Assembly: GCF_001557535.2 (NCBI RefSeq)
Contig: NZ_CP014306.1
Location: forward strand, 2,604,001 to 2,668,000
DNA from: Burkholderia sp. PAMC 26561
GTDB lineage: Bacteria > Pseudomonadota > Gammaproteobacteria > Burkholderiales > Burkholderiaceae
Direction: 5' to 3'
Length of the DNA stretch: 64,000 bases
The translations under genes were made by a program, and so were the position numbers. A model generated the notes under the pieces. It searched no databases. It was not told the origin of the DNA and saw only the letters and a program-made list of their open reading frames with translations. Below, piece by piece: positions 21,985-33,194 of this stretch (its first letter is position 1; every line of letters starts with the position of its first letter).

Positions 21985-22802
21985 AGACCCGTGTCATCAC
22001 GGCAATCGTCTTGCTGGCAGTGCTCCTGCCAATCACGTTTTTCGCACCAGTGGGCGCTTTCGCGGCGCTGATCGCCGTAGTCGTGATCTTCGCGGCCTGG
22101 GAATGGGCGCGGCTCCTCAAGCTGGGCGGCGGGACGCCGGTGGTGTACGCGGTGATTGCGGGCGTGGCGCTGGTCGCCAGCACGCGGCTCGGGCTCGGTT
22201 ACAAACCCCTGTATCAGATGGCCGCGATCTTCTGGGTCCTGGCCGGACCATTTGCGCTCGCCCGCAAGCCGGCGCTGGCCGAAGGCGCGTGGCGCGTTTT
22301 CCTGTTGTTCGCGGGAATCGTGACGTTTGTGGCGTGCTGGCACGCTTTGGTTGCGGCTCGTACGGTAGGCGTAGCATTCGTGCTATCGCTTCTCCTAGTC
22401 GTATGGCTGGCCGACATTGGCGCATACTTCGCCGGAAAAGCGTTTGGCCGGCACAAGCTCGCGCCGTCCATCAGCCCGGGCAAGACCCGCGAAGGCGCGG
22501 CTGGCGGCTGGCTGGCGGTGATGGTCGTGGGTTCGGCGGCCGCTGCAACGATGGTTTTTGCGCCAACCCTTTATACGGCGCTCGTGGAGCATCTCGGCTG
22601 GCTCGGCGCGCTGGTGTCATTGACCGTGCTGACCGTGTTCAGCGTGATCGGCGATCTGTTCGAATCGCTGCTCAAGCGCCAGGCCGGTGTCAAGGATTCG
22701 AGCGGATTGCTCCCGGGACACGGCGGCGTGCTCGACCGGATTGACGCTCTCCTGCCGGTATTGCCGATCGCGCTGTTGTTGCTCGGATCGTTCGGCGGCT
22801 AG
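21978..22802 (+). CDS. cdsA: Phosphatidate cytidylyltransferase
   Basis: A 274-residue integral membrane enzyme that makes CDP-diacylglycerol from phosphatidate and CTP. The ATG at 21978 gives [20 protein letters not shown] and overlaps the uppS stop. At least seven hydrophobic segments follow. The C-terminal signature [37 protein letters not shown] contains the CDP-alcohol-binding Asp/Lys residues. Earlier in-frame codons overlap uppS and have no homology. Confidence 0.96.
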   Translation: MLKTRVITAIVLLAVLLPITFFAPVGAFAALIAVVVIFAAWEWARLLKLGGGTPVVYAVIAGVALVASTRLGLGYKPLYQMAAIFWVLAGPFALARKPALAEGAWRVFLLFAGIVTFVACWHALVAARTVGVAFVLSLLLVVWLADIGAYFAGKAFGRHKLAPSISPGKTREGAAGGWLAVMVVGSAAAATMVFAPTLYTALVEHLGWLGALVSLTVLTVFSVIGDLFESLLKRQAGVKDSSGLLPGHGGVLDRIDALLPVLPIALLLLGSFGG

Positions 22803-22926
22803 TTGGCCAGAAAGAGTGGCCACGTGTGCGGTCTTGCAGGTAGCCAAATGCGATGTAGCCAAATGCGCCAAATCGAAGCTAAATCGGCGGCCGGGTTGAT
22901 CCGGCCAGCCCGCTAAAGAAGGATTT

Positions 22927-24132
22927 ATGCAAAAACGTCTGACTCTGCTCGGCTCAACGGGCTCGATCGGCGAGAGCACGCTTGATGTCGTGGCGCGGCA
23001 TCCCGACCGGTTCAAGGTCTACGCACTGAGCGCGCATCGCAACGGCGACAAGCTCGTCGATCAATGCCTGCAGTTCCAGCCGGAAGTCGCGGTCGTGGGC
23101 GACGCCGGCACCGCCGAGAAGGTCGCAGCCGCGCTGCGCGAGCAAGGTTGCAAGACCGAGGTGAGCTACGGCCGGCAGGCGCTCGTGGATGCATCGGAGA
23201 GTTCGGGTTGCGATACCGTGGTCGCCGCGATCGTCGGCGCCGCGGGGCTCGCGCCCACGCTGGCCGCAGCCCGTGCCGGCAAGCGCATCCTGCTGGCCAA
23301 CAAGGAAGCGCTGGTCATGTCGGGGCAGATTTTTATTGATGCCGTGCGCGATCACGGCGCCGTCCTGCTGCCGGTGGACAGCGAGCACAACGCCGTGTTC
23401 CAGTGCCTGCCACGCGAAGTGGCGCTGCACGGCGGGGTATCGAAGATCATCTTGACGGCGTCGGGCGGACCGTTCCGCACGCGCGACCCGTCGTCGCTCA
23501 AGCATGTCACGCCCGACGAAGCCTGCAAGCATCCGAACTGGGCCATGGGCCGCAAGATTTCCGTCGATTCCGCGACCATGATGAACAAGGGTCTCGAAGT
23601 GATCGAGGCGCACTGGTTGTTCGACGTGCCGGGATCGCGCATCGAAGTGCTGATTCATCCGCAAAGCGTGATTCATTCGCTGGTGTCCTACGCCGATGGC
23701 TCGGTGCTCGCGCAACTCGGCAATCCCGACATGCGCACGCCGATCGCGCATGCGCTGGCGTTCCCGGATCGTGTCGATTCCGGCGTCGCACAACTGGATC
23801 TCGCGCAAATCGCCACACTCACCTTCGAGAAGCCCGACCTCAAGCGTTTTCCGTGTCTCGCGCTCGCGCTCAAGGCGCTGGAAGCCGGTGGCACGGCAAG
23901 CGCGGCGCTCAATGCTGCCAACGAAGTCGCGGTGGAGGCGTTCCTGACGCGCCGTATCGGCTTCATGGCGATTGGCGAAGTGGTCGAGCGCGTGCTGAAC
24001 GCCATGCCGAACGGCAATGCATCGACGCTCGATGAAGTGCTCGCAGCCGACGCCGAAGCGCGCCGCCTCGCGGGCGAGTTCTCGGCCTTGCTGACCATGG
24101 ACGCGCCGCAAGCAGAGCGCGTCCTGCATTGA
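22927..24132 (+). CDS. dxr: 1-deoxy-D-xylulose 5-phosphate reductoisomerase
   Basis: A 401-residue NADPH enzyme that forms MEP, the committed step of non-mevalonate isoprenoid synthesis, and so feeds uppS upstream. The N-terminal dinucleotide motif is [15 protein letters not shown]. The metal and substrate segments are [24 protein letters not shown] and [20 protein letters not shown], with [10 protein letters not shown] after them. Length is normal. It starts 124 bases after cdsA with an AAGAAGGA ribosome-binding site. Confidence 0.97.
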   Translation: MQKRLTLLGSTGSIGESTLDVVARHPDRFKVYALSAHRNGDKLVDQCLQFQPEVAVVGDAGTAEKVAAALREQGCKTEVSYGRQALVDASESSGCDTVVAAIVGAAGLAPTLAAARAGKRILLANKEALVMSGQIFIDAVRDHGAVLLPVDSEHNAVFQCLPREVALHGGVSKIILTASGGPFRTRDPSSLKHVTPDEACKHPNWAMGRKISVDSATMMNKGLEVIEAHWLFDVPGSRIEVLIHPQSVIHSLVSYADGSVLAQLGNPDMRTPIAHALAFPDRVDSGVAQLDLAQIATLTFEKPDLKRFPCLALALKALEAGGTASAALNAANEVAVEAFLTRRIGFMAIGEVVERVLNAMPNGNASTLDEVLAADAEARRLAGEFSALLTMDAPQAERVLH

Positions 24133-24139
24133 GACGGAC

Positions 24140-25525
24140 ATGAACTTCCTGACTGAAATCGTTGCGTTTGTCGTGGCCATCGGCGTCTTGGTCGTCGTCC
24201 ACGAATTTGGCCATTTCAGCGTCGCACGGCTGTGCGGCGTGAAGGTCCTGCGATTTTCGGTCGGCTTTGGCAAGCCGCTCGTGAAATGGGTCAGCAAGAC
24301 CACTGGCACCGAGTGGACGATCTCGGCGTTGCCGCTTGGCGGCTACGTGAAGATGCTCGACGAACGGGAGTCGGACGCGACCATTCCCGAAGCCGATCTG
24401 CCGCACGCGTTCAACCGCCAGCCCGTGTTCAAGCGCATCGCGATTGTTGCGGCGGGTCCTGTCTTCAACTTCATTCTCGCCATCCTTTTGTTCGCTGGCG
24501 TGTTCGCCGCAGGCGTGTCCGAGCCGGCGGCGATCCTCGCCACGCCGGCAGCCGGTACCGTGGCCGCGAAAGCCGGCTTCGAAGGCGGCGAGACAGTCGT
24601 TTCGATGCGCGACATGACGCCCGGCGGCGGTGCGACTGGTGACACGTTGCCGATCCGGTCATGGTCCGACCTGCGCTGGAAGCTGCTCGATGCATCGTTT
24701 GACCAGCGCCGCGTCGTGCTCGCGGCCAAGACGAGCGAAGGTACGTTCGATTTTCCTGTGACGGTGGGCAAGGTCGACGACCAGGACATCGACCAGGACT
24801 TCATGGACAAGCTCGGCTTCGAGCCGGGCGGCGGCACGTTGTCGGTGGCGGGCGTGGAAGCGGGTAGCGCGGCCGCGAAAGCGGGTCTTCAGGCGGGCGA
24901 TGTACTGCGCGCAATCGATGGCAAGAAGATCGACAACGCGATGGGCTTCATCGACTATGTCCAGCATCGTCCGGGGACGCCGGTTTCGTTGACGGTCGAG
25001 CGCAACGGCGCGCAGCGCGCCGTGCAGATCGTGCCGGAACTCAAGGCCGATGCAAGCACGAACCGCAACGTCGGCCGCATCGGCGCGTCGCTTGCCACGC
25101 GCATTCCTTCGGTCGACGTGCGCTACGGTCCCATCGAGAGCCTGCAACTCGGCGTGAAACGCACCTGGGACATCAGCATCTATTCGCTGCGCATGTTCGG
25201 CCGGATGATCACCGGCGAAGCCTCGCTCAAGAATCTTTCGGGTCCCGTGACAATCGCGGACTATGCAGGCAAAAGCGCGCGCCTTGGCTTGTCAGCGTTT
25301 CTGTCCTTCCTGGCACTCGTGAGTATTAGCCTCGGAGTGTTGAACTTGTTACCGATTCCGGTTCTTGACGGTGGGCATCTGTTATATTATTTGGTTGAAG
25401 CCGCAACTGGCAAAGCCGTGTCTGATCGCTGGCAGATGGTTTTGCAGCGAGCGGGTCTTGTCTGCATCGTTGCCTTGTCGGCGATTGCACTCTTTAACGA
25501 CCTCGCTCGGTTGATTCGCTTTTGA
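24140..25525 (+). CDS. rseP: RIP zinc metalloprotease RseP
   Basis: A 461-residue inner-membrane site-2 protease. In the sigma-E pathway it cuts the anti-sigma factor after DegS, and it clears signal peptides. The zinc motif HEFGH is at residues 21-25 in the first transmembrane segment. Two PDZ-like domains lie between about 110 and 310. The second zinc ligand is in NLLPIPVLDGGHLLYY (about 400). It is seven bases after dxr and just before bamA. Confidence 0.97.
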   Translation: MNFLTEIVAFVVAIGVLVVVHEFGHFSVARLCGVKVLRFSVGFGKPLVKWVSKTTGTEWTISALPLGGYVKMLDERESDATIPEADLPHAFNRQPVFKRIAIVAAGPVFNFILAILLFAGVFAAGVSEPAAILATPAAGTVAAKAGFEGGETVVSMRDMTPGGGATGDTLPIRSWSDLRWKLLDASFDQRRVVLAAKTSEGTFDFPVTVGKVDDQDIDQDFMDKLGFEPGGGTLSVAGVEAGSAAAKAGLQAGDVLRAIDGKKIDNAMGFIDYVQHRPGTPVSLTVERNGAQRAVQIVPELKADASTNRNVGRIGASLATRIPSVDVRYGPIESLQLGVKRTWDISIYSLRMFGRMITGEASLKNLSGPVTIADYAGKSARLGLSAFLSFLALVSISLGVLNLLPIPVLDGGHLLYYLVEAATGKAVSDRWQMVLQRAGLVCIVALSAIALFNDLARLIRF

Positions 25526-25623
25526 TCCGGTTTCCGATTCACATTGATCCTTTTCATCTTGTCCGGCGGCGCTTGAACGAACGCGGTCCGGCTAGATGCA
25601 GCTATACACACTGGGGAAGCACG

Positions 25624-27936
25624 TTGTTCAAACCTCATCGCTTTGTTCCTAAGTCGGCTGTGGCCGCAGCATTGGCCGCTACCGGCATGGCGGCGCACGC
25701 GACAACGCCGTTTGTCGTGCAGGACATCCGGATTGACGGCCTTCAGCGCATCGAACCCGGCTCGGTTTTCGCCTACTTACCCATCAAGCAGGGCGACACG
25801 TTCACCGACGACAAAGCCTCCGAAGCGATTCGGGCGCTTTACGCAACGGGCTTCTTCAACGACGTCCAGGTTGCAACACAGGGCAACGTGGTGGTCGTGC
25901 AGGTGCAGGAACGTCCGGCTATCTCGCAGATCGATTTCTCCGGCATCCACGAGTTCGAAAAAGACAACCTGATCAAGGCACTGCGCTCGGTCGGCTTGTC
26001 GCAAGGCCGCTCGTACGACAAGGCGCTCGTCGACAAAGCTGAACAGGAACTCAAGCGCCAGTATCTGACGCGCGGTTTCTATGCAGCGGAAGTCACGACC
26101 ACGGTCACGCCGGTCGACCGCAACCGTGTGCAGATCTTGTTTTCGGTGGCTGAAGGTCCGAGCGCGAAGATCCGCCAGATCAACTTCATCGGCAACAAGG
26201 CGATCAGCACGAGCACGCTGCGCGACGAGATGCAGCTGTCCACGCCGAACTGGTTCTCGTGGTACACGAAGAACGACTTGTACGCGAAGGAAAAGCTCAC
26301 GGGCGACCTCGAAAACGTACGTTCGTACTACCTGAATCGCGGTTATCTCGAGTTCAACATCGACTCGACGCAGGTGTCGATCTCGCCGGACAAGAAGGAC
26401 ATGTATCTCACGGTTTCGCTGCACGAAGGCGAGCCTTACAAGATCAGCGCCATCCAGCTTTCGGGCAATCTGCTCGACCGTCAGGCCGAGTTGAACAAGC
26501 TCGTCAAGATCAAACCAGGCGATCGTTTCTCGGCTGAGAAGCTGCAGGCGACCACCAAGGCGATCGTCGACAAGCTGGGCGAATACGGTTATGCGTTCGC
26601 CCAGGTCAATGCCCAGCCGCAGATCAATCAGGCCAATCACACCGTCGACCTGACGCTCAACGTGGATCCGAGCCGCCGCGTGTATGTGCGCCGCGTGAAC
26701 ATCGTCGGCAATACGCGCACGCGTGACGAAGTCGTGCGCCGCGAAATGCGTCAGCTCGAAAGCTCGTGGTTCGACTCGAGCCGCCTTGCGCTCTCGAAGG
26801 ACCGCGTGAACCGTCTCGGTTACTTTACCGACGTCGATGTGACGACCACGCCTGTCGAAGGCACGAACGACCAGGTGGACGTGGACGTGAAGGTCGCTGA
26901 AAAGCCGACTGGCGCCATTACGCTCGGCGCCGGTTTCTCATCGACGGACAAGGTCGTGCTGTCGGCCGGCGTGTCGCAGGACAACGTGTTCGGTTCGGGT
27001 ACCAGCCTTTCGGTCAACGTCAATACGGCCAAGACGTATCGAACGTTGACGGTGACGCAGGTCGATCCGTACTTCACCATCGACGGTATCAAGCGTATTA
27101 CCGACTTGTACTACCGCACGTATCAGCCGCTGTATTACTCGACCGATTCGAGCTTCAAGATCGTGACGATTGGTGGCGACCTGAAGTTCGGCATTCCGTT
27201 CTCCGAGCAGGACACGGTCTACTTCGGCGCGGGCCTCGAGCAGAACACGCTGGATGTGGATGCATCGACGCCGCAAAGCTACAAGGACTACGTCAACGAA
27301 TTCGGCCGCGTCGTGAACAACGTGCCGGTGACAGTGGGCTGGTCGCGCGACAATCGGGACAGCGCGCTGGTCCCGAGCCGCGGGTACTACACGCAGACGA
27401 ACGCCGAGTACGGCACGCCCGCGGGTAACACCACCTATGTCAAGGTGGACGCGCAGGCGCAGTATTACTATTCGTTCGCTCGCGGCTTCGTGCTGGGCCT
27501 GAACCTGCAAGGCGGATACGGTAAGGGCCTGAAGGGCCAGACGTACCCGATTTTCAAGAACTACTATGCAGGTGGTATTGGTTCGGTCCGGGGTTATGAA
27601 CCAAGCTCGCTCGGTCCGCGCGACACAACCACGGGCGATCCGATCGGCGGTTCACGCATGGCGGTGGGTAACATCGAGTTGACGTTCCCGTTGCCGGGCA
27701 CGGGTTACGATCGCACGTTGCGCGTGTTCACGTTCCTTGACGGTGGTAACGTCTGGGGCGATCCGGGTCAGGGCGGTACGACCACCGGCGCAAATGGCCT
27801 GCGATACGGTTATGGTGTGGGTCTGGCGTGGATCTCGCCAATTGGTCCGCTCAAGCTGAGCCTGGGTTTCCCGCTGCAGAAACATGAAGGCGACCAGTAT
27901 CAGAAGTTCCAGTTCCAGATTGGTACGGCCTTCTAA
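25624..27936 (+). CDS. bamA: Outer membrane protein assembly factor BamA
   Basis: A 770-residue Omp85 protein that inserts beta-barrel proteins into the outer membrane. I choose the TTG at 25624. It follows GGGGAAG by five bases and gives MFKPHRFVPKSAVAAALAATG, a signal peptide ending near AAHA, as in other Burkholderia BamA. Reading from a TTG at 25522 would add 34 residues before the signal. Five POTRA domains (about 27-425) begin at VQDIRIDGLQRIEPGSVF. The C-terminal 16-strand barrel includes GGIGSVRGYEPSSLGPRD (the conserved VRGY/F lid motif) and ends in F. Confidence 0.96.
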   Translation: MFKPHRFVPKSAVAAALAATGMAAHATTPFVVQDIRIDGLQRIEPGSVFAYLPIKQGDTFTDDKASEAIRALYATGFFNDVQVATQGNVVVVQVQERPAISQIDFSGIHEFEKDNLIKALRSVGLSQGRSYDKALVDKAEQELKRQYLTRGFYAAEVTTTVTPVDRNRVQILFSVAEGPSAKIRQINFIGNKAISTSTLRDEMQLSTPNWFSWYTKNDLYAKEKLTGDLENVRSYYLNRGYLEFNIDSTQVSISPDKKDMYLTVSLHEGEPYKISAIQLSGNLLDRQAELNKLVKIKPGDRFSAEKLQATTKAIVDKLGEYGYAFAQVNAQPQINQANHTVDLTLNVDPSRRVYVRRVNIVGNTRTRDEVVRREMRQLESSWFDSSRLALSKDRVNRLGYFTDVDVTTTPVEGTNDQVDVDVKVAEKPTGAITLGAGFSSTDKVVLSAGVSQDNVFGSGTSLSVNVNTAKTYRTLTVTQVDPYFTIDGIKRITDLYYRTYQPLYYSTDSSFKIVTIGGDLKFGIPFSEQDTVYFGAGLEQNTLDVDASTPQSYKDYVNEFGRVVNNVPVTVGWSRDNRDSALVPSRGYYTQTNAEYGTPAGNTTYVKVDAQAQYYYSFARGFVLGLNLQGGYGKGLKGQTYPIFKNYYAGGIGSVRGYEPSSLGPRDTTTGDPIGGSRMAVGNIELTFPLPGTGYDRTLRVFTFLDGGNVWGDPGQGGTTTGANGLRYGYGVGLAWISPIGPLKLSLGFPLQKHEGDQYQKFQFQIGTAF

Positions 27937-28054
27937 TACCGTGGGAACAGTTTTCGCGACCCGGGTTGCGCTGCGGCGGAAACCGGGTCGAGACGAAATG
28001 GATTTCGCAGCAAACGTAAATCAAGCGACGTAAATAAGTAACGTGAGGAAGACT

Positions 28055-28621
28055 TTGCGAACCGGTAAGCTTTCGAAACATGTGGCACTGGCACTCCTGA
28101 TGTCGGTGGCGTTCGGACTGACGGGCGTGGCTACCGCAGACGCGCAAGAGGCCCGGATTGCAGCCGTCAATTCCGATCGCATCCTGCGCGAGTCGGCGGC
28201 GGCCAAGGCGGCGCAGTCGAAGCTCGAACAAGAGTTTTCGAAGCGCGACAAGGCGTTGCAGGACATGGCCGCGCGTTTAAAGACCATGTCGGACGCCATG
28301 GACAAGAACGGCGCGGCCATGGCCCCGGCGGACCGTGCTGCCAAACAGCGTGACCTGTCGCAACTGGACCAGGATTTCCAGCGCAAGCAGCGCGAGTTTC
28401 GGGAAGACCTGAACCAGCGCCGCAATGAGGAACTCGCGGGTGTGCTTGACCGGGCCAACAAGGTCATCAAGCAGATTGCGGAGCAGCAGCATTACGACCT
28501 GATCGTGCAAGAAGCGGTGTATGTCAGTCCGCGTATCGATATCACGGATCAAGTGCTGAAGGCGTTGGCGGCGAATCAGTCGAGCCTGTCGACCAACCCG
28601 GGCGCCGGCACATCGAACTGA
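28055..28621 (+). CDS. skp: Periplasmic chaperone Skp/OmpH
   Basis: A periplasmic holdase for unfolded outer-membrane proteins, next to bamA as in most proteobacteria. I prefer the TTG at 28055, which has TGAGGA six bases upstream, giving a 188-residue precursor. A GTG at 28043 would add four residues but lacks a good ribosome-binding site. The signal peptide ends around VATADA. The mature part, starting QEARIAAVNSDRILRES, is mostly long charged helices (about 40-140), the Skp tentacles. Confidence 0.93.
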   Translation: MRTGKLSKHVALALLMSVAFGLTGVATADAQEARIAAVNSDRILRESAAAKAAQSKLEQEFSKRDKALQDMAARLKTMSDAMDKNGAAMAPADRAAKQRDLSQLDQDFQRKQREFREDLNQRRNEELAGVLDRANKVIKQIAEQQHYDLIVQEAVYVSPRIDITDQVLKALAANQSSLSTNPGAGTSN

Positions 28622-28677
28622 TCGTCAAATAGTCAATCGAGTCACTGAATTTGCACTGATTTGGAGCGGTATAGCGG

Positions 28678-29763
28678 ATGGCATCAAACAGCGCAATCAC
28701 GTTAAGTGAGTTGACACAGCGCTTCGGCGGAGACATAGCGGGCGATGCCGGGCATCGTGTGAACGGCCTTGCGCCGCTCGATAAAGCAGGGCCCGAGCAA
28801 CTCGCGTTTCTTGCAAACCAAAAGTATTTGCCGCAGGTGGAAAGCACGCGCGCGGGCGCGGTGCTGATCTCGCCGGCCGACCTGGAAAAAGTGGCGTCGC
28901 CGGAAGGGCGCAACTTTATCGTCACACCGAATCCCTACGCTTATTTCGCCCGGGTGGCGCAGGTCTTCATCGACCTCGCGACGCCTCCGGCTGAACCCGG
29001 CGTGCATCCCACGGCGTTTGTCCATCCAGCGGCAAAAGTCGCGGCGAGTGCTGTGATCGGGCCGCATGTGAGCGTGGAAGCGGGCGCGGTGATCGGCGAG
29101 CGCGTGAAGCTTGACGCGGGCGTTTCGATTGGACAGGGCGTCAGGCTCGCGGACGACGTGCATTTGTATCCTCACGTGACCGTCTATCATGGCTGCAAGC
29201 TTGGCGCGCGCGTGATCGTGCATGCGGGCGCGGTGATCGGAGCGGACGGCTTCGGTTTTGCGCCGGACTTCGTTGGCGACGGCGAAGCGCGCACTGGGAG
29301 CTGGGTGAAGATTCCGCAAGTCGGCGCGGTGGTTATCGCCCATGATGTGGAGATCGGCGCAAACACCACTATCGATCGTGGCGCCATGGCCGATACGATC
29401 ATCGAAGAATGCGTGAAGATCGATAATCTGGTGCAGATCGGACATAACTGCCGGATCGGCGCTTATACGGTGATTGCGGGCTGCGCCGGCATTGCGGGCA
29501 GCACGAACATTGGGCGGCATTGCATGATCGGCGGCGCGGTGGGCATCGCCGGCCACGTCACGCTGGCGGACTACGTGATCGTCACGGCGCAGTCGGGCGT
29601 GTCGAAATCCCTGCTGAAACCCGGCATGTACACCAGCGCATTTCCCGCTGTGAATCATGCGGACTGGAACAAGAGCGCTGCCATTGTCCGGAATCTGGAC
29701 AAGCTGCGCGAGCGTATCAAGACGCTGGAAACGGCGGCTGAGAAGCTTCAAGACAAGCCCTAA
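28678..29763 (+). CDS. lpxD: UDP-3-O-(3-hydroxyacyl)glucosamine N-acyltransferase
   Basis: A 361-residue lipid A enzyme that adds the second hydroxyacyl chain to UDP-3-O-acylglucosamine, using acyl-ACP. The N-terminal uridine-binding domain (about 1-100) contains [14 protein letters not shown]. It is followed by a left-handed beta helix with many hexapeptide repeats, for example [15 protein letters not shown] and [19 protein letters not shown], and a C-terminal helix. The catalytic His sits in QIGHNCRIG. It begins the lpxD-fabZ-lpxA-lpxB series. Confidence 0.97.
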   Translation: MASNSAITLSELTQRFGGDIAGDAGHRVNGLAPLDKAGPEQLAFLANQKYLPQVESTRAGAVLISPADLEKVASPEGRNFIVTPNPYAYFARVAQVFIDLATPPAEPGVHPTAFVHPAAKVAASAVIGPHVSVEAGAVIGERVKLDAGVSIGQGVRLADDVHLYPHVTVYHGCKLGARVIVHAGAVIGADGFGFAPDFVGDGEARTGSWVKIPQVGAVVIAHDVEIGANTTIDRGAMADTIIEECVKIDNLVQIGHNCRIGAYTVIAGCAGIAGSTNIGRHCMIGGAVGIAGHVTLADYVIVTAQSGVSKSLLKPGMYTSAFPAVNHADWNKSAAIVRNLDKLRERIKTLETAAEKLQDKP

Positions 29764-29934
29764 AGCGAGCCATACCACAAGCTGTACGGCGAGCCGTGGC
29801 GGCGAACTGGAAAGCACTTCGGACACACACCAAGACGGTAAAAACCGCCATCCCACGCGAAGTCGCCCGAGACGAAATCCACGAGCGCCTTCGCAGTCAA
29901 CACCCGCGCTGTGAAGCGCGCGAGCAGAACGACT

Positions 29935-30414
29935 ATGAGCACCGACAAAATCAATTTAGACATTCACAAGATCCTCACGCTGCTGCCGCATCGGTATCCG
30001 ATCCTGCTCGTGGATCGCGTGCTCGAACTCACGCCGCACAAGAGCATCAAAGCGCTCAAGAACGTGTCGATCAACGAGCCCTATTTCCAGGGCCATTTCC
30101 CGACGCGACCGGTAATGCCTGGCGTGCTGATTCTCGAAGCGCTCGCACAGGCTGCGGCGCTGCTGACTTTTGTCGAAGATGGTGAAACAGCGCCGCATGA
30201 TCCGGAAACGACGCTCTATTACTTCGTCGGTATCGACAAGGCGCGCTTCAAGCGCGTGGTCGAACCAGGCGATCAGTTGATCCTGAACGTGAATTTCGAG
30301 CGCTACATGCGCGGCATCTGGAAGTTCAGCGCGGTTGCTGAAGTCGACGGCGCGGTTGCAGCCGAGGCCGAGCTGATGTGCACGATCAAGAACACGGCTA
30401 CCGAGCCAAAATGA
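29935..30414 (+). CDS. fabZ: 3-hydroxyacyl-[acyl-carrier-protein] dehydratase FabZ
   Basis: A 159-residue hot-dog-fold dehydratase of fatty acid elongation. The start at 29935 gives [22 protein letters not shown], the family N-terminus; an in-frame codon eight residues earlier is not needed. The catalytic motif [21 protein letters not shown] (His and Glu) is near residues 57-77. It sits between lpxD and lpxA, as in E. coli, where balance between FabZ and LpxC sets the phospholipid-to-LPS ratio. Confidence 0.97.
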   Translation: MSTDKINLDIHKILTLLPHRYPILLVDRVLELTPHKSIKALKNVSINEPYFQGHFPTRPVMPGVLILEALAQAAALLTFVEDGETAPHDPETTLYYFVGIDKARFKRVVEPGDQLILNVNFERYMRGIWKFSAVAEVDGAVAAEAELMCTIKNTATEPK

Positions 30415-30487
30415 TGCCGGCCGCGCAATCAGTGCAAAGGGCGCCATCGGCGCGGCGAACAGGCAGCAGAACACATAGCGAGGGCGC

Positions 30488-31276
30488 ATGAGCAAGATTC
30501 ACCCTACCGCGATCATCGAACCGGGCGCGCAGCTCGACGAATCCGTCGAAGTCGGTCCGTACGCGATCGTAGGGTCGCACGTGCAGATCGGTGCACGTAC
30601 GACCATTGGCTCGCATAGCGTGATTGAAGGCCATACGGTGCTCGGCAGCGATAACCGCATCGGCCATTACGCGTCGGTCGGCGGCCGGCCGCAGGACATG
30701 AAGTACAAGGACGAGCCCACGCGGCTCGTGATTGGCGATCGTAATACCATTCGCGAATTTACGACCATTCACACGGGCACGATGCAGGACACGGGCGTGA
30801 CCACCATCGGTGACGACAACTGGGTCATGGCCTACGTGCACGTCGGTCACGACTGCCAGTTGGGCAGCAACATCATCATGTCGAGCAACGCGCAGCTTGC
30901 GGGCCACGTGATCATCGGCGATTACGCGATCGTCGGCGGCATGTCGGGCGTGCATCAGTTCGTGCGGATTGGCGCGCATTCCATGCTGGGCGGCGCTTCG
31001 GCGCTCGTGCAGGACATTCCCCCGTTCGTGATCGCGGCCGGAAACAAGGCCGAACCGCATGGCATCAACGTTGAAGGACTGCGTCGGCGCGGTTTTTCGG
31101 CCGAAGCCATCTCGGCGCTGCGCTCGGCGTATCGGCTGGTCTACAAGAGCGGCGCGACGCTCGAAGAAGCGAAGATGCAGTTGCGCGAACTCGCTTCCGC
31201 AGGCGGCGACGGCGATGCGCCGGTCACCGCTTTCGCTGATTTTATCGACGCGTCGCAGCGCGGCATCATCCGTTGA
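30488..31276 (+). CDS. lpxA: Acyl-[ACP]-UDP-N-acetylglucosamine O-acyltransferase
   Basis: A 262-residue trimeric beta-helix enzyme, the first step of lipid A synthesis. It starts [19 protein letters not shown]. Hexapeptide repeats run to about residue 190, with the catalytic His in [13 protein letters not shown] and the typical [19 protein letters not shown]. The C-terminal helical part contains [12 protein letters not shown]. It follows fabZ by 73 bases, and its stop overlaps the upstream boundary of lpxB. Confidence 0.97.
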   Translation: MSKIHPTAIIEPGAQLDESVEVGPYAIVGSHVQIGARTTIGSHSVIEGHTVLGSDNRIGHYASVGGRPQDMKYKDEPTRLVIGDRNTIREFTTIHTGTMQDTGVTTIGDDNWVMAYVHVGHDCQLGSNIIMSSNAQLAGHVIIGDYAIVGGMSGVHQFVRIGAHSMLGGASALVQDIPPFVIAAGNKAEPHGINVEGLRRRGFSAEAISALRSAYRLVYKSGATLEEAKMQLRELASAGGDGDAPVTAFADFIDASQRGIIR

Positions 31277-31287
31277 CCGAGCGCCCG

Positions 31288-32454
31288 ATGACGCTCACGC
31301 CCGCACCCTTGCGTGTTGCGATGGTCGCCGGCGAGCCGTCCGGTGACTTGCTGGCCGCGTCGCTGCTCGACGGCCTGAACGCGCGCTTGCCTGCGGGTAC
31401 GCGGTTCAGCGGCATTGGGGGTCCGCGCATGACGGCCGCCGGTTTCGATGCCCACTGGCCCTTGGAGAAGCTGACCGTCCGCGGCTATGTGGAAGCGCTC
31501 AAGCACATTCCCGAGATCCTCGGCATTCGCAACGAGCTCAAGCGCCAGTTGCTTGCCGAGCCGCCATCTGTGTTTATCGGCGTGGATGCGCCTGATTTCA
31601 ATTTTGGTCTCGAACACGCGTTGCGCGATGCCGGCATTCCGACCGTGCATTTCGTGTGTCCGTCGATCTGGGCGTGGCGCGGCGGGCGGATCAAGAAGAT
31701 CGTCAAAGCCGTCGATCACATGCTGTGCGTGTTTCCGTTTGAACCGGCGCTGATGGAAAAGGCGGGCATAGCGTCCACTTATGTGGGCCATCCGCTTGCC
31801 GATGAAATCCCGCTCGTCCCCGACGTCGATGCCGCCCGCCGCGAACTGGGTCTGACCGTGGGTGGTCCGATCATCGCCGTGTTGCCAGGTAGCCGGCGCT
31901 CGGAGATTACGCTGATCGGCCCGACGTTTTTCGATGCAATGGCGCTGATGCAGCAACGCGAACCCGGCGTGCGATTCGTGATGCCGGCGGCGACCGCCGC
32001 GTTGCGCGAACTGCTGCAACCGCTCGTGGCGGCGCATCCGGATCTGGCGTTGACCATCACGGAAGGCAAGGCCCAGGTCGCGATGACCGCCGCCGACGCC
32101 ATCCTGGTCAAGAGCGGCACGGTGACGCTCGAAGCGGCATTGCTGAAAAAGCCGATGGTGATCTCGTACAAGGTGCCCTGGCTGACTGGCCAGATCATGC
32201 AGCGCCAGGGTTATCTGCCGTATGTCGGCTTGCCGAATATTCTGGCGGGGCGTTTTGTCGTGCCGGAGATCCTGCAGCATTTCGCCACGCCCGAAGCGCT
32301 CGCCGATGCAACGCTCAAGCAGTTGAACGACAACGCAAACCGCGCGACACTCACAGAAATCTTCACCGAAATGCATCATGTATTGCGTCAGAATACGGCG
32401 CAACGGGCGTCGGAGGCTGTGGCGCAGGTGCTGGAAACGAGGAGGCCGCGGTAA
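31288..32454 (+). CDS. lpxB: Lipid-A-disaccharide synthase
   Basis: A 388-residue membrane-associated GT19 glycosyltransferase that joins UDP-diacylglucosamine and lipid X. I use the ATG at 31288 ([20 protein letters not shown]). A TTG at 31273 overlapping the lpxA stop would add five residues and is possible. Signatures are [47 protein letters not shown] and the acceptor segment [20 protein letters not shown]. The stop overlaps the rnhB start by one base. Confidence 0.96.
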   Translation: MTLTPAPLRVAMVAGEPSGDLLAASLLDGLNARLPAGTRFSGIGGPRMTAAGFDAHWPLEKLTVRGYVEALKHIPEILGIRNELKRQLLAEPPSVFIGVDAPDFNFGLEHALRDAGIPTVHFVCPSIWAWRGGRIKKIVKAVDHMLCVFPFEPALMEKAGIASTYVGHPLADEIPLVPDVDAARRELGLTVGGPIIAVLPGSRRSEITLIGPTFFDAMALMQQREPGVRFVMPAATAALRELLQPLVAAHPDLALTITEGKAQVAMTAADAILVKSGTVTLEAALLKKPMVISYKVPWLTGQIMQRQGYLPYVGLPNILAGRFVVPEILQHFATPEALADATLKQLNDNANRATLTEIFTEMHHVLRQNTAQRASEAVAQVLETRRPR

Positions 32455-33188
32455 TGGCTAAGATCGTCGTAAAGGGCGTGGTCAGGCGCGCGAATCAGCC
32501 GGAGTTCGACTTCGATTCCCCGTCCGACATCATTTGCGGTGTCGACGAAGCCGGCCGTGGTCCGCTCGCCGGCCCGGTGGTTGCGGCGGCAGTGATCTTC
32601 GATCCGTCGAAACCGAAGATTCGCGGCCTCGATGACTCGAAAGTGCTGAGTGCCAAGAAGCGCGAGGAGTTGTACGAGAAGATCATCGATCGCGCGCTGG
32701 CGTATTGCGTGGCATCGGCGAGTGTCGAGGAAATCGACACCATCAACATTCTGCACGCCGCCATGCTCGCCATGAAACGCGCGGTCGAAGGGCTGTCGGT
32801 CACGCCGACGGTCGCGAAGATCGATGGCAACCGGTGCCCGACTTTGTCGATGCGTTCCGTTGCCGTCATCGGCGGCGACGCGCTGATTGCGCAGATATCG
32901 GCGGCATCGATTCTGGCCAAGGTCACGCGTGACCGCATGCTGCTCCAATTGCACGATACACACCCCGTGTACGGCTTCAATGCTCACGCCGGGTACGGTA
33001 CGCCGCAGCATCTGAAGGCGCTGCTCGACCATGGGCCTTGCGAGCATCATCGGCGTTCTTTTGCGCCTGTGCGCGAAGCGCATGCGCGATTTGGCGTGGT
33101 GCTGCCACCCGTCGCGCCGGAGTTGCTCGCGGCAGCCGCTGCTGCGGCGGCCAGTGCCGAGCCAGGTATCGACGCACCTCCGTTTTAA
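32454..33188 (+). CDS. rnhB: Ribonuclease HII
   Basis: A 244-residue enzyme that cuts RNA in RNA/DNA hybrids and removes misincorporated ribonucleotides. The acidic catalytic site is in [20 protein letters not shown] (about 29-48) and [21 protein letters not shown], and the substrate part is [14 protein letters not shown]. The start (TAATG overlap with lpxB) shows tight coupling. An Ala-rich C-terminal tail of about 30 residues is unusual but harmless. Confidence 0.96.
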   Translation: MAKIVVKGVVRRANQPEFDFDSPSDIICGVDEAGRGPLAGPVVAAAVIFDPSKPKIRGLDDSKVLSAKKREELYEKIIDRALAYCVASASVEEIDTINILHAAMLAMKRAVEGLSVTPTVAKIDGNRCPTLSMRSVAVIGGDALIAQISAASILAKVTRDRMLLQLHDTHPVYGFNAHAGYGTPQHLKALLDHGPCEHHRRSFAPVREAHARFGVVLPPVAPELLAAAAAAAASAEPGIDAPPF

Positions 33189-33194
33189 ATCCAA

